Positions 49,093 through 63,084 of a stretch of DNA of 64,000 bases are shown here, piece after piece. The notes beneath the pieces are model-generated. The model was not told the DNA's origin. It made no database searches and saw only the letters and a program-made list of their open reading frames with translations. Source of the DNA: Phylloscopus collybita (lineage: Eukaryota; Chordata; Aves; Passeriformes; Phylloscopidae); the NCBI GenBank assembly GCA_027886175.1, contig JAJNNQ010000003.1, positions 26,763,501-26,827,500 on the forward strand, given 5' to 3'. Numbering within the stretch: position 1 is the first letter of the stretch; the number at the start of each line of letters is the position of its first letter. A program made the translations under genes and the position numbers.

Positions 49093-49785
49093 TGTCATGG
49101 GTTGTGGAGCCAAGGGTGTGTATTTTATTTCATTTGTTAAAAGCAGTTGGGGACTGTTCAAACCAGGTGGGGCAGTGTTTGTTATCTCTTTCACCACCTG
49201 TCCTCCCTCCAGGGGAATATTTTCTGCTAATGGGCCATTAACACATCCCCAAGCAGACATCCCCAAAGCAGAACATCCACATTTCATCATCTCATTGTGA
49301 GATGCTCCACCCAGTGGGGGGAGCCAACCATTCCTACCTGGATAAAACTGAGACACAGGAACACCAGGGATCTGGCTTCACCTGATTCCTGGAGGAAGAC
49401 TGGACCCTTCTCACCATCACCAGACCCTTTTCTCTCAGGATCATCTCTGCTCCAGCAGAATCACATCTGCCACTCCAGGAGGACTCACTGTGGGCTGCTT
49501 CCAACACCCTGACCAACAGGGTGTCAGGTTGTAGCTCTGACTCTGTCAGGGTTCTCCAGGATTGTTGTTTGTTTGTTTGCTGGTTTGGTTGGGTGGTTTT
49601 GTTTTCTACTACATTTGTATTGTTAATATTCCTAGTAAAGAACTGTTATTCCTATTCCCAAACTCTTTGTCTGAAAGCCCTTGATTGTAAAATTATAACT
49701 TGGCGGGGGTGAGGGGTTTACATTCCCCATTCTAAGGGAAACTCCAGCTTTGCCTGGCTGATACCTGTCTTTCCAAACCAAGACA
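49093..49785 (+). mobile_element. Solo LTR family 2, copy 1, with 5-bp target duplication
   Basis: A 693-bp element starting TGTCATGG and ending AAGACA, flanked on both sides by GCACC (49088-49092 and 49786-49790). It has no internal region, so it is a solo LTR left by recombination of an endogenous retrovirus. A second copy at 63085-63769 is collinear over its full length. A short TTTG microsatellite and a TTAATATTCCTAGTAAAG block sit in its 3' part. Orientation is set by collinearity with copy 2; which end is U3 is not proven. Confidence 0.9.
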
Positions 49786-50905
49786 GCACCCCACCAGCCT
49801 GAGCAGGGCCCCTGAACCTCAGCCAGCCATCCTTCACACCCACACTCTGACCTGTGGAACCTCACCTCTCCTTCCAAGGGACCCCTCTCACTCCTTCCTG
49901 CAGGGAAACAAAACCCTTCCCGAAGCTGCAGAGGAAATCCCTGAGCATGTGAACTGAAAAATATCACAGATCCCACTCAGGCATTACCAATGCCACCCCA
50001 CAGTGACAGACTGAGAGAACACAGTGTTTCTCTGTGAATCATTCCCTTCTACATCCTGGGCTCTGATTAGTGCTGCTGGAGCTATGGCCTCATTAATACA
50101 CTGCCAGGACGCCTGGGGGCACTAAAGTGAGCTCCCCAAAGGTCCCTTAAGCTGCAGAATTCAGGTTGACAGTGTTGCCTGAGGGCTGAGGTCCCTGTGG
50201 GTAGCACTGACCCTCCCTCAGGGGCTCCCAGAGGTGCAGCAGCTGTTTGCAGACCTGCAGCACTGCTGCAGCTCACACTTCACTTTCCAGCTGGGGGTGA
50301 GAATGTCATTAGCAAGCTCGAGCTGAAGGAGAAGAAACTGAGCTGTGCACTACTTGCTCATCCTTTGAGGACCTCACAGCCTCTACTAAAAACATAAAAA
50401 GCAGATGCTGCTGCCACCTGCAAGGGAATCACTCCACTGATGGCCACGGGCCAGCATCCCAACAGCATTTATTTCCAGTTGTCAAAAAGGATCAAAATCT
50501 GACTGCAGTGTACATCACACACAACACAAAACAAGATCTCCCTGGAGCATCAACAGCCTCAAAGGGAGATCCTGGTACAACAACAAAGCTAAAACTGAAA
50601 TTGCAAAACGTCTTTGCAGTTAAGGAAGTAAACAGGCATTTTATCAACACAAGCAGATTTTTTTTTTTTTGTGGAAACACTGTGTCACTACTACAAAGGC
50701 CAAGAGAGCTCCTCTCCTGAGTTCTGCCCTGTTGGAATGCCAGAGCCTACAGAAGAGGAGAATGTGAGAAGAGTTTTTCCCTGCCACGTATTCTGCTGTA
50801 AGCAGAGCTTATAAATTCAGTGATGTTCTTGGTCAGAGCTAGGAGATAACCCCAAAGTCTGGAGCTCTGCCATGCACACCTTCTCTGCCTAGCAATTCTC
50901 ATATC

Positions 50906-50931
50906 TTTTTTTTTTTTTTTTTTTTTTTTTT
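50906..50931. repeat. Run of 26 T
   Basis: Uninterrupted homopolymer of T on the plus strand; no retroposon body recognised next to it. Confidence 0.9.
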
Positions 50932-51854
50932 GCACTCCCAAGCTGTCCTTAAAATGACTTGCCATACAGTAGATGTATTCCTAAATTCCTAAATGCCTAA
51001 ACACGTACCAGGTTGTTCTCTTCCAGCATTTTTGCTGCCATCTAATTTGGTTTCAACTTCATTTTCTGAGGCTGCTCTGCTCCCTGCACAAGGGAGGAAA
51101 TGATGGGAGGAATGGCTGTTTTTGCAGTTGCCCTCACCATCCAGCAGGAGTTCCTGCAACCACCAAAGAGAGATGACAATCCTTAGGATAGGGCACAGCA
51201 AGCTCGTAATTAACATATTAACATCTCAATTAATTACCTAAAATCTAATCCAAGTTTTCTGGCAAAGGAGGGAACTGAAGGCCTGCATCACTTGAAAGCA
51301 CAGATTCTCTGGGCAAAAATTCTAGAATTGAAGTCCAGCCTACATTTACATAATTCTTCCTGCATTTACATAATTCCTCTATTATTGCCTCTGTACCATG
51401 TCATATCAGTTTATACTTTCTCAGAAGCGTTAGTCAAAGAAATTTTATGCAAAAATATTAGCACTGTGTTGTAGAAGCTTTCTTTTGAAATACATGAAGC
51501 ATCACAACTTTAATTTCTCATGATCTGGCATGATTCTGGGGAGCTACAGAAGAATGCAAAAATCCATATAAAAGCTCCATCACGAGGCCCCTAGCCATCA
51601 GACTTCTTTAGGAAAAGGAAAAAAATTACCACTGGTGCTGAGAATTGCCATTCTCGAGAACAAGTCAGATTAATTTTGAAAGAGGAACAAAATTCTGTTA
51701 CTGCTGGTGAAAAAGGGTATGAATCCCTAGCAAATACTTTAAATGGCAGCCACTCTGTGACATCAGAGCCCAAGCCAGGTCTGGATCAGCCAGCACAGGA
51801 GCAACCCAGCAGGCTGGAAGCAGTGCAGGCTCTGTGCTTGCAGCCACCTTGGGG

Positions 51855-51896
51855 AAAAAAAAAACAAAAACAAAAACAAAAACAAAAACAAAAAAT
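51855..51896. repeat. AAAAAC microsatellite
   Basis: A run of A followed by five AAAAAC units on the plus strand. Confidence 0.9.
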
Positions 51897-52890
51897 GTTC
51901 AGGGACTTTCTGAGTGATTCAGCAAAATGGTCTCAGCTGACTCAGACATCCTCAGTTCCACCAGTTGGGCCTGAAACTGGTAGGTCAAATTCATGACTGA
52001 GAGATTTGTCATCTCGCTGAGATGTTTTGGAAGCAACTTGCTGGAAGATCTGACAGTTAAAGGCAGCTGCAGCTCTTAATTAAAAGAGAATTGGAGATAG
52101 CCAGTGTTACTGTTTTGCATTTCAGCACTGGCTGAACAAACATTAAGGATGACTGTGTATCTAATATTTTGGGAAACCATCTGACACACGCTTTCATTTT
52201 TGTTCATATGTGTGAGCTACACAGCAGAATTTTTTCACTTGCCAGCCTAGGGAAGGGGGATGCACGATGCAAACACCAGGAGAGTGCCAGGGCACCACTG
52301 TGCCTTGGTACAGTTTGCATGAGGACCTCCAGGGCTGCTTTCAGCATCTTCTGTTATCCATCCAAAGTGCTTTTTAAAACCTCCAACTACAGGGCCTAAT
52401 CCCTTCAAAGTCTTTATCCTGACAACACTGCACTGAGCTAAGGAGGAGCTGTTATCCCCACATATGGCTGGAAACAGGAGCAGGGAGAGGAAGGGGCTCC
52501 TCCATGGCACAGAGCCTGTGGCAGAGCAGCCCAGCCCTCCTCATTGTCCTCCTCCTGCTCCTCTCCAACTCTGAGTCAAAGCTGACAACCTACTTCTAAC
52601 AGCAGCAGCTATTTTCTACCCCTCAGACTTAAACAGTGAGAAACACAGCTCAAGCTGATAGCACCTGGAAAGTGAGAATCACATCAGACAGCTTTGGGGG
52701 GTGTCAGCTGGCAAAGCTCAGGGGAGGGGCAGTGAATGTGCAGCAGTGCAGCAGACCTGAGTAATGATCCCAATGAATACCAAAAATGAAACACAGCAGA
52801 CAATTTTTGAGGAACCCCAGTCCTCTTTCCTCAAAACCTTTCCCTGTTGTTCAAATAAAACAAAATTGCACTGCCTCTCTTACCTTTTAG

Positions 52891-53027
52891 TTTTGTTTGG
52901 TTGGTTGTTTTTGTTTGTTTGTTTGTTTGTTTGCTTGGGTTTTTTGCTTTGTTGTTTTGGTTTGGTGTGTGTGATTTTTGGGGTTTTTTGTTTTGTTTTG
53001 TTTTGTTTTTTTTTTTTTTTTTGTTTT
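52891..53027. repeat. TTTG / TTTTG tract
   Basis: About 137 bp of GTTT, GTTTT and T-run simple sequence on the plus strand, ending in a run of about 18 T. Confidence 0.9.
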
Positions 53028-56000
53028 ACTGTTCAGGTCTCGTACTTGTGTAGTACATATTTACTGTTGTAACTTAGGTATTTTTAAGACACTTTTTCCA
53101 TGTGCACCCCTTCAAAAGGCCCCCACCCATCTGGGCTTCACTGTGGAAGCAGAGTCTGCCAGTCTGTGGTTTCAAAGGCATTTGAAAAGTACACCACAAA
53201 CACACCTTTGTTTAACTGTAAAATAAACCAGAACACTTCCATAGCTTGGTGCTCTTGAGGTTTAACTCTAAAACAATTATTAAAATCAGCTACAAATGCA
53301 GATTTGTACACTACTTCAGTGGCTGTGCTTGTCAGTGAAGATTGTGGCCCAAGGAGCAGCTGCAGAAACAAACCCATCTCTGAGTGTCCCTGGTGCAGAG
53401 AACATTCACCTGTGAGCTGGGAAATGAGGAAATGAGGGAGCTCTGCAGCCCTGGGCGTTTGCTGCTACTTCTGGACTTGCTTTGTTTATTCCTGTGCAGT
53501 AACAGCTAAACCAACTGTTCCACTGGTAGGTTGCAGAGAGGGACTTTCACTGACAGTGCTTGGAGTCTTCTGTGTCCTGGAGGAATTTGCAGGTTTCCAG
53601 CTTTGTGTTAATCAGATGCTACCACGCGGGATTTCATTTCTGCACGAGGTCAGTCTAGCCAGGACTAGCTATAAAAGCTTTCTTACCAATCAGCGTGGCC
53701 ATGTGAGGTTTGACACAAGCCCAGGAAAATCCACTGTGACAAACAGAGCAGACTAAAATTCTGTGCTCAATAATTCACCTGTCACCTCTTGAAGAAATTG
53801 GTATTTAAACTCCTTAAGGCTCTCAGCCTTCCCCACTCGAGTCCTTAGCTGTACAAACTTAACAACAGCATGGGCCTACCACAGCTGTGGGTGGGCAATT
53901 CTGTTTCTCTTTCTGTCCAGGAAGGAGACATTAATTGTCCATCCCAGCACCTCCTGCCAAATATTTTGGTTTTCCCGTGGGATGGTGTCAAATGGCAGCT
54001 CCTGTTACTCTTTGAAAACCACACACTCATTCTATCAGGAGAGGTGCAGAGAAACTTCCAGCACCCCCATAAAATCAAGTGTTCTTCAGCTTCTCATGCT
54101 TCTTACAAGTAGGTAATGATGTTCTCTCCAAGAGAGAGCCCTGGCTAGAGACCATGACCTCCCACTTCTGAGATGCTCTCAGAAGGGTAATTTGCTTTTC
54201 AGTAGAGCTGCCCACTAATTGTACCCATTTCAGATTCCTAGCTCATCTTTCCCCCTGCAGTTATTAACCAGCCTGTTTTAATAGGCTAGGCTTATCCTTG
54301 TTTTCATGCTACCAATCTCACTTCCCCAGGGGAACAAAAAAAAAAAAAGCTGCTCAATGGGAGTAAAGAAAGCCATGGTGTCACAGAACTGGTTAGGCTG
54401 AGGAAAGAATTAGCTGATTGACAGAGGAGCATCACTGCTGGGCTAGTGGGCATTTGCATACTATGGCTGGAGGGATTTTCAGACTACAGGAAGATGTCCT
54501 CAGCCCTCTGAGACCTCACAGAGGGAGCAGAATTAGCTCCCAACAAGAGCAAAGAGGCTTCCTTCACTTGCAAGGGAAGCATCACTGCTGGAACAGAGAT
54601 GCTGCCCTTCATTCTGCTTTTATTCTATCTGAGCCCTTCAGTGTTCAGGAGAAATGTGACTATTGACAAGTAAATGGTTACAGACAAACTTAGACTAATT
54701 CCATTCCAGGACGATCAAATTGCAAATTACCCCTCGTGCTATTTGTAATAACTGTGGAATGAGTAATAGTGGAACAAAACCCCACATACAAAAGGAATTA
54801 GCATCTGAGATGTCTTCATTTGGTGGAGAAAGCTCTGCTTTGAACACAGCTCTTTTCTCAAACGTGCTTTTCATGTATTACCAACAATATTCTACAAGGA
54901 CTCTCCCTTATTACCAAATATTTACTCTGATCACCAGCCAAAGGATAATACTCTGCATTTAATGTCCTGGGAACACATTTAATTAAAAATTCCCACTAGT
55001 TTACTATGACTGCATTAACCATCTGGTGTGCTAAATATGCACACAGAGGAAAAGGAGAGGAACCCTAAGACATCATCCTTAATTTGATCAACATTTGTTA
55101 AGTTAGTAATGACCAACTGGTTTATCTTCTCCAGTACCTTCCATTCAAGCCAAATGAATGTTGCTTGCTGACTTTAAGGATTAGAGGAAAATTTGATCTA
55201 CAGGGATATTTTTAAGAACATCCTTTCATCATTTTAAGCCCTTGGATTTACATACCTGCATCTTGAAAAATTTTTTCACAAACACCATTTACTATCTGTG
55301 CTATGACTGTGAGGTTCTTGAGTTTCCTTTCCTACCAAGAACAGAGGAATATTTTTTATTTCTCACATCCTCATTTTTAACATCTATAATATCATATATT
55401 AATTTAGAAACTTTTCCATTTCTGGACGCTTTACTGCTGGATACAATGATAAGGTAGATCGCTGTCCACGTTGTACAGCAGCACAGAATTAATTCAGGTT
55501 ACTGATGGGAACTTGAGGCCAGGCCTTTGGATCCCAATCTCACCTTTACATCTGCAAATTGATTACATGCAGAGCACTGAAAAAAGCCCCAACCAGCTCC
55601 AATCTAAAGTAAATCTCCTTTTGGGGCAATTGTCACAGCCTGACCTGTGGCTTCAGCCAATTTCAGTCCCACACTATGTGTTTTTTCTAAGAAAAGGGTT
55701 AATTCTCACTGGCTGATACAAAACTAATTGTAATCTTTATACTGAATGAGATTTATTTTCATTAGAGAATGAAAGCAAATACAGGTGCAAACAATAATAA
55801 AGAACCTTTCTCTTAATATTTATACAGATAGTAACATTACATTGTAAAAAGATACAAAGGTGATTTGTTGTTTTCTACATTTTGCCTGTTTAAATTCATA
55901 ATTTGCTTAATTTGCACCAGGCTGCTTTCAGAGAGAAATTAGTTTAGTAAAACATACAGAAAATCATTTATATGTTCATAATAGTTAATAACTAAAATCT

Positions 56001-59000
56001 ATCTTCAGTGCAATGTCTACACAGAAAAATACCAAAGCACTGTATTGCACTAAAGTTCCTAGGTAGTATTGATTGCACCTTCTATTAATTCTTACAAGAC
56101 TTCAGAATTGGCAGGTTTCAGGCTCCTGTAATAATTTGTCTTCACTAGCTGTAAGAACATAAACTTCTTTTTTTCCCCCCTTTTTAATTTTTTTGCTCCT
56201 TTTCATTTTGTTAACCATCAGTTATCTGGGGCAGTTGTGATGTGGGCTGAAGGCAATAAAACTGGCACAAAGATCAGGTCTGTGATCTAATTTTCTCTCA
56301 AAGTGGTTACTGTTTGGAGCCAGTTCAATACAGATGAAATCTAGTTTATGTAAATGAACACAGTTGCAAAAAAAAAAAAAATTCTTCTACAAAAGTTCCT
56401 TCTGCTCCAGCAGCCCCATCAGTTATGTCAGTGTGGTTCTGGGATGAAGTGGTCCTTACATCCCTCAGAGCTCTTGGTTTTGCATTGGCACCAACCTTCA
56501 GTACCTCCAGTCACTTCAGCCCTGTCCTGCACACTGAGGTTACATGCCTGGAAAAACAACACAAAGACTGACCACCACAGGAAGAGCTGCACTTTTCTCC
56601 CTAGAGAACCTTATTAAAGGAATTTCAGTTTATATTAATAGGGAAGTGCTTTTACTGGGCACGAGAAGGCACAACCCCCCTCAGCTACAGCGACAAAACC
56701 CCAACAAACCAGGGCAAAGGGGAGATTCAGCAGAGAAGTCAAATCCTGGATAACACAAAGCCTTTGTGTTTCCTGCCCTAAGTTACTGATGTGAAATTAG
56801 GGAGAGAAAGAACTGACTGCAAACACTCCAGGCTGGATGGAAGCATAAATCAGCCAAGTACAGCAGGCTGTGAGGGAGGGGAAGCCTTACAGAGCAAAGC
56901 TTTACTCCGTGCCTCGGTGAGACACATCTGAAACAAAGCAAGAATAGAACAATAAATGAGTCACTACCATTGCTGCCACCTCTTACTGGAAGTTAAAAAT
57001 GCAGTCTGCCTTGATAACAAACTGTAGGGCAAAGACACGAATAGCAAACATGTTGCTAGAGAAATGTTTGAAAACCTCAGGACTCTAAAGCCAGAGCAGG
57101 TCTGAGGAAGCCCAGTGAGGTTAAACAGCCTGCTCTGCCAGACATTGCAGGTTCACAGACCTGGAAGGAGAAGCTCCAGAGCAATCCCTAAGGGCACAGT
57201 TCAGTGGAGAGGTCCAGCTCCAAGCAAAGTTCCTATTTCTGAGCAAGGGCTGATGTATCACCTCACAGCTGGACAGCACCTGTGCTCCTCGTGCAGAGGA
57301 GTAAGAGCATCCTACACATCACTGCCCAGCATTGCTGGTGCATTTTAGAAAGAAATCAACTCTTAACATGTTTTTGTTTGTTTGTTTAAAGCCCCAGAAA
57401 CAACAAAGCAGCTGACAGGAAGTCACATCTCCATCAGCAGTGAAGAGTTTTTGCAGCCTGTCTATGTATTTGCCACTGCTATTCAGTGGCAGTTTCATCA
57501 CAGCTAAACTTTGTAGGGCAATCACCATCTCTACTAATATTAAACCTTAATTATCAGGAGGCTTGTTAAGTTTAAATCTTGTCTAACTCCTTGGCCAAGA
57601 AAACTGCAGTGAATATTTTACCACACCTATTCATTACTTACATAGCAGCCTGTGCAAGTGTCAGAGAGCAGCAGAGGAATGTGTACAGAGAGCCAAACTT
57701 CCACCCTTACTTCTCCCAAAATGTCACCTTCAGTCCCTGAAGAGCCTCCAGGAAGCACAGCTGTCATTTACAGGTATCATCACATATCACAGGGGCTCCA
57801 CCTTCCCACAGTGTTATAATTCACACACCATGTCCCTTCTTCCCAGTTTCAGCATCCATCAACTCCTAGAACTGGATTCCATTGAACCAATAAAAGACAT
57901 TAAAGCAATAAAGGGAAACTTCTCATTTCAAGTTCTCATTGAATTTAAAAAAAAAAAAAAAAACAAACCTCCAAACCCACAGAATATTTTGAATAAAACA
58001 AAGGCAGAGCTTTAAAGACCTTTTGAAAAAGATTTTTTTAGATTATTTGGCCAAATAAATTGCTTGGGAAACTAATGTAAATTCATTAAATATCTCCCAA
58101 CCGAAAATTATGAACTATATTGAAAATGAAAATGTGTAAAGTAAAATTCATCTATGACATTACAGCCACCTCTCCTGAGCTCCCTATCCTCACTGGATCC
58201 CCTAGAGCCTTGTGGCTCCTCCTTAGGGTAAGCTCCCACATTTATTTTACCATCTATCTTCCCCTCAAACTCTGATTTTCTTTTTTAATGATCATCTTTG
58301 CTATACACAGAGACCTATGTTTAAGTCACATTTCCAGAGCTCCAGTGTGATTTCTGAAGCTGTGAACACCTGTCCATCTGCAAAATGCCACAGTCCACAA
58401 ATTGAACTTCAATTTTGGTTTTCTTCCCCCAGTAGATCTATAAACAACTACTAATTCAGTAAAGACCAGTTCACTCTGGTTGTATCTTTCAGGTTTGTTA
58501 CATTCAAGACACTGCCTTTTGCTGTTTGTGAAAATGCTTGAACCCTTTCATGCCTGAAAATCTCCAGTGAGTTGCATCATTCCAGGCAGCCCTTGGGGTT
58601 CTCTGGGTGAATGGAAAGAGTCTGCTGAAGGAGTATTTCTACTTTGCTTTCCATTCATCTGAAACTTGGAAGTTAATTTCTTTTACAATACTTCAAAAGC
58701 AACCCCTTATTTCTCACATCCTCCTTTGGAAATAAAAAGTCCTTGGGATTGAGAAGCAACATTTGAGTTTAAATTTATGCTTCAAAAGACTTAATAAAAA
58801 TCTGAGTTGTCCATATGTTATTGAAGTGACAAGAAGAGCTGGTGACAATCATACTTGGGACAAGACACAGTTACAATCAACCATAAACTCCTGCTTGTAT
58901 AAATAAAGCAGAAGTCAGGTGACTGAAGCATTCCCATAGTTAGCATTTCCTGCCCTCAGAGCCACTCTTCAAGCTCTCTCAGTCTCTCCATCTGTTACAT

Positions 59001-59330
59001 CCCTTGAAGGGCAAAGTATTAACTCCTGCTACTACAACTCTGATAAGATACAAGCTTTAAAAGTAGATTATTCATGCACTTTAATTCCATAAAAATAAAT
59101 AACTTTCTACTGCCACCCCAGTGAAATACTGGGAATTACATCCACCCATCCACAACAAATTCAGCCCACCTACAGCAAGATTCAGTGCACTGATAGAGTG
59201 AGCACTTTTTCATTACTGCTCCTTTTTTGGCCTTTGTGTCCCTGTGCAGTGGAGCCATCACTGTGGGACAGTGCTGTGCTGGGGCTCCAGACTCCCAGGT
59301 CTCCCAGCACTACTGGGAGCCCTGTGGATG

Positions 59331-59764
59331 TGATGCCTTAGGATTTTAGCTTTTATGTTTTTCAAATCCTGCACTGCATTACTGCCCAAATCTAAGCTTC
59401 AAACAGAGTGTTAACTACTAACACACTTCACACTTTGGTCAGACAAAACAATTCCTCTGGGGCTGAGATCACAGGACACCCTACAGCCTCAGGCCCTGAA
59501 AAGTATAAACAAAAGTGAATTGGGGAGAAGCGAACTGGGGGTAAATGACTTCATTACCTGAAGCTGTAATTGGAGAATTAACCCCTAATATGTAAATGGA
59601 CCAAACTGATTTCTGTATGAGAAACTTGTGACCATTGTCCACCTTGGGTGCAGTGGGAGGCTCTGGCTGCCCAAGGTGTATCTGCTGAAGGCCTTTCATA
59701 AACACCCACTTCATTCTCTTAACCTTGTCTAGCCTCTGTTCTAGGGAGCCACCCCAAGGCATCA
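59331..59764 (-). mobile_element. LTR-like repeat family 1, copy B
   Basis: About 434 bp, closely similar to copies A and C. On the minus strand it begins TGATGCCTTGGGGTGGCTCC and ends AATCCTAAGGCATCA, so the ends form a 9-bp terminal inverted repeat. It lies 268 bp from copy C in the opposite orientation. The flanking five bases (GGATG and GCTGG) do not match, so no target duplication was found. Confidence 0.8.
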
Positions 59765-60032
59765 GCTGGCACACCTGACAGCCAAACAGGAAGGAATGTG
59801 CAGGGCTGGAACCAGTTCCCTGGGTAACCAAGAGATGTTTTAAAAGGGAAAGTGATGACAAATAAATAAATGCACACAATAAAGGCCCACACACATGACT
59901 AACTTTCCTAGAAACCACAGACAATAGAGAGAGGCAGAACACAGAAATTCATGGATCTCACATCCATGAGGAAAGAGACAAATTTCTCCCCGGTGAGGTG
60001 GTTAAATGATACCCTCATTAACAAGCTCCCTG
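59765..60032. other. Spacer between inverted copies B and C
   Basis: A 268-bp unique stretch between the two inverted copies. No gene or recognised repeat. Confidence 0.6.
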
Positions 60033-60465
60033 TGACGCCCTGGGGTGGCTCCCTAGAACAGAGGCTAGAGAAGGTTAAGAGAATGAAGTGGGTGTTTATG
60101 AAAGGCCTTCAACAGATACACCTTGGGCAGCCAGAGCCTCCCAGAGGCTGCACCCAAGGTGGACAATGGTCACGAGTTTCTCAGACAGAAATCAGTTTGG
60201 TCCATTTGCACATCAGGGGTGAATGCTCCAATTACAGCTTCAGGTAATGAAGTCATTTACCCCCAGTTTGCTTCCTCCCAATTCACTTTTGTTTATACTT
60301 TTGGAGCCTGAGGCTGTAGGGTGTCCTTTTGTTCCAGGCCCAGAGGGATTTTTTTGTGTCACCAAAGGGTGAAGACAGCAGCTAACACTTTATACGAAGT
60401 TCAGAGTTATGCACTAATGCAGCACAGGATTTGAAAAATATAAAAGCTAAAATCCTAAGGCTTCA
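60033..60465 (+). mobile_element. LTR-like repeat family 1, copy C
   Basis: About 433 bp starting TGACGCCCTGGGGTGGCTCC and ending AATCCTAAGGCTTCA, in the opposite orientation to copy B. The peptide-like frames that run through it (starting GGSLEQRL) occur in the same place in the other copies and belong to the repeat. A TATAAAAG motif lies near the 3' end. Confidence 0.8.
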
Positions 60466-63079
60466 CTTGCAGGCAGCCAGGAGCACTCTGCCTCCCAGCC
60501 CTTCTCCTCCTCCCTCCCTCCCTCCCTCACCATGGCTGCCCCAGCTCCCTGACATCACCACCAGCTCCTGAGCAACAGGAGGTTTGCAGAGCATGAGTCA
60601 CTGCCGTGGCTGTCCCCTGAGTGCAGCTGGCATCAGTCACCTCCCAGGGCACAGCCCAGCGCTCCCAGCAAGCCAACACCTCACTGCCTGCAGCAAAACC
60701 CTGCAGAGCAGCCCTGCTGCAAGGGGAGACAGCTGGAAGCCACACCTTAAACTCTCACAGACAGGTGGGGCTGGCCTAGGAAGGAGGCTGCTCTGGGCTA
60801 GAGGCACAGCTGACACCTGGCATTGAGCATCTCATAGCAATAAGGCACCTTAAAGTGAATTAAAGTACATTTTATTTAGATGGCAATCATTGGGCTTTGG
60901 TCTGATAGTAAAACCCCTGGGAACTAACCACACAAGGTCAGTCAGTTCCCAATGCAGGCAGCTGATTTTGACAGAAGTGGGCGTGGTTCTGGCAGAAGAT
61001 TGCCTTCTGAACGAGGTTTGAATTTCATTTTTTTTTTCTTTTTACCCCCCTAAGGCAGCAATGGAAAAGAGAAAGTTTATATGAAAAAGGCCTCAAGAGG
61101 TCCTCTTGAGCATTCCCTTATCTCCAGGGATGTCTGAGTGGTACTCCAGACCTGACCCAGGTGTCTCTGCCCCAGCCCTGTCTGTTCCTTTCCCCAGCAG
61201 TATTTGGACATTTTGAGGCTCATTGAGCACTTTTAACCCACCCAGGCTCCTGAGGCACCTGAGACATTGACCCTTGCAAGGATGTTTGCAGTGCTCAGGG
61301 CTAGGGTCCCCACTGAGGGTGCCCAAAATGCGTCTGCAGCACAGGCCCTGCAATCATCAACCAGCTGAGAGACCACAGCATCCAGAAAAGAAGGAATTGT
61401 GACTTGTGAATACGAGGAAATCTTGGTGCCTGCATGAAAACCTTAAAATCCAGCTCTTTGTTTTATCCATACAGCCCTGGAGTGGCTGAATATCCATAGA
61501 GGAATTCAGTACAGAAATGAATAGAAGTAATTTTCCTTGCCGTAATCTTCTCTGGATAAAGTTGAACCCTGCTAGAAACCACAGCTATTCTGGAGAAGTG
61601 TCTGTGGAATCACTGACAAAGTACATTTTAACCTGTTCTGTGCCTCCTCTCTTTGCAACTTGGTTGATTCAGTTCCTTAGACTTTGTTAGAACTAACTTG
61701 TTAAATATAATTTTATAATATAAAAATCTTGAAGTTTGCAGTCTGTGACCTGCTGCCTGGGAATATTTAAATTATTTGACTGAGGCAAGTATTATCAGAA
61801 AGAAAGAACACAGTGCTATGGGGAAAATAGAGTTTGAAGTCAAATTCCAGCATTCAAATGGAGGAGAGAGTAACAGAAGTAGTCCAGCCTAAATGAACAG
61901 ACCACATTTCCATTGCTCCATGAGATTTTAAATAAAAACAACCAACAGCCTGTGAGTAATCCACTGAACAGAAGTTCTCAGAGATTGCTTTCAAATGATT
62001 AAAAAACCCCACCAAACTAAACTATCAGACTTCTCACAGGCAATTCTGAATTGAAAAGATAAATGATAAACTGTGAAGTGTTGATTCACTTCAAAACCCA
62101 CAGAAGTTACTGGCACAGGAGGCTGTGTTGCTGTTCAAGGACCTGAAGCAATGCCATAAATACACAAGCATGAATGTGCATGTGTATCTCAAAAGCAGTA
62201 ACCATCAGAGCTCAGGGAGATGGTAGGCATCAGATTATTCTCCAGTCTAACAAACAAAACCATAATGATCCAGGATTAGTGGGTTATCAGTTTAAATGGT
62301 TTAAATGAAGGCTAAATTTCAATTTTAAAAGCTGGAACATCAACACACTAGTCCCTGCTGTAATTCAAAAAACTTGTAGTGGCTTAAAAAACTAAACTGT
62401 GAAATAATCTATCTACACAAGACTATAAATCAGGGTTTAATGGCATTTTGGTCTGTGTTTCAAGCTGCAGTTCATTTGAAAAAAAAATCAATTTCTGGCT
62501 GAATTAATTTGATTTTTATCAATGGCTGCTAAATTAAATTCAGATGAAATATATATTTGGTGATTATGCTAATCTCTCCACACTGCTACATCCAGGCTAT
62601 TCAAGTAAATGAAATGTAATCTGTAACTTGCAGAAAAAAAAAAAAAACAAAACACCAACCCAATTTTATTAACAACCTCACCTTCTTATTGTTGTGCTGA
62701 TTTTAAAGGTTTTATTTTGCTCATGTGCTGGTTTATTTAGTCATTAAACACCAACAGGTTCTCAAATCCTTGTAGGAGTGAAAACAACAGCACTCAGTCC
62801 CACACTCTCACCAACACCATCCAACCAAGCAGGGCTGAAGCAAGTTTTGTTCTACTCTGCTCTCACACAGGGGAGCAAACACAATGAAAAAAATTTGATC
62901 CAACTTTTTGTACCAATGGAGCAGCTGCAAATGCAGCCCAGCTGCTCCCTCCTCTCCTGCATTCTGCTGTAACCCTCTCTGGATAAAGCTGCACCACATT
63001 CCCAGTTCCCCTCCAGTCAGTTTGCAGAGGAGTCAGGACCTCACAGATGTTAGAGCTTCTCAGGGATTGCTTGGTGTCA
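60466..63079. other. Noncoding interval
   Basis: No gene recognised. A GC-richer patch near 60480-60830 is CpG-poor and includes a CCTCCCTC simple repeat; it does not look like a promoter island. The remainder is AT-rich. Confidence 0.45.
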
Positions 63080-63084
63080 CAGCT

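Larger units (their letters stand above)
49791..59330. other. Gene-free interval with simple repeats
   Basis: No exon, RNA gene or interspersed repeat was recognised, apart from simple repeats listed separately and a run of about 16 A at about 57948-57964. A GTAAGT donor after AT at 57642 was considered as VAMP exon 1 and rejected. The sequence could be VAMP intron 1 if the first exon lies beyond the right edge. Confidence 0.45.

Noticed and set aside
57642..57700. VAMP exon 1 ending AT before a GTAAGT donor (minus)
   Set aside because: The donor and the AT ending fit, but there is no CpG island or promoter signal, and the 2-base match is too weak.
59481..60311. Open frames sharing the peptide GGSLEQRL and KRMKWVFMKGLQQ
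   Set aside because: The same peptides recur in each copy of repeat family 1, with frame changes; they are repeat-derived and not a host gene.
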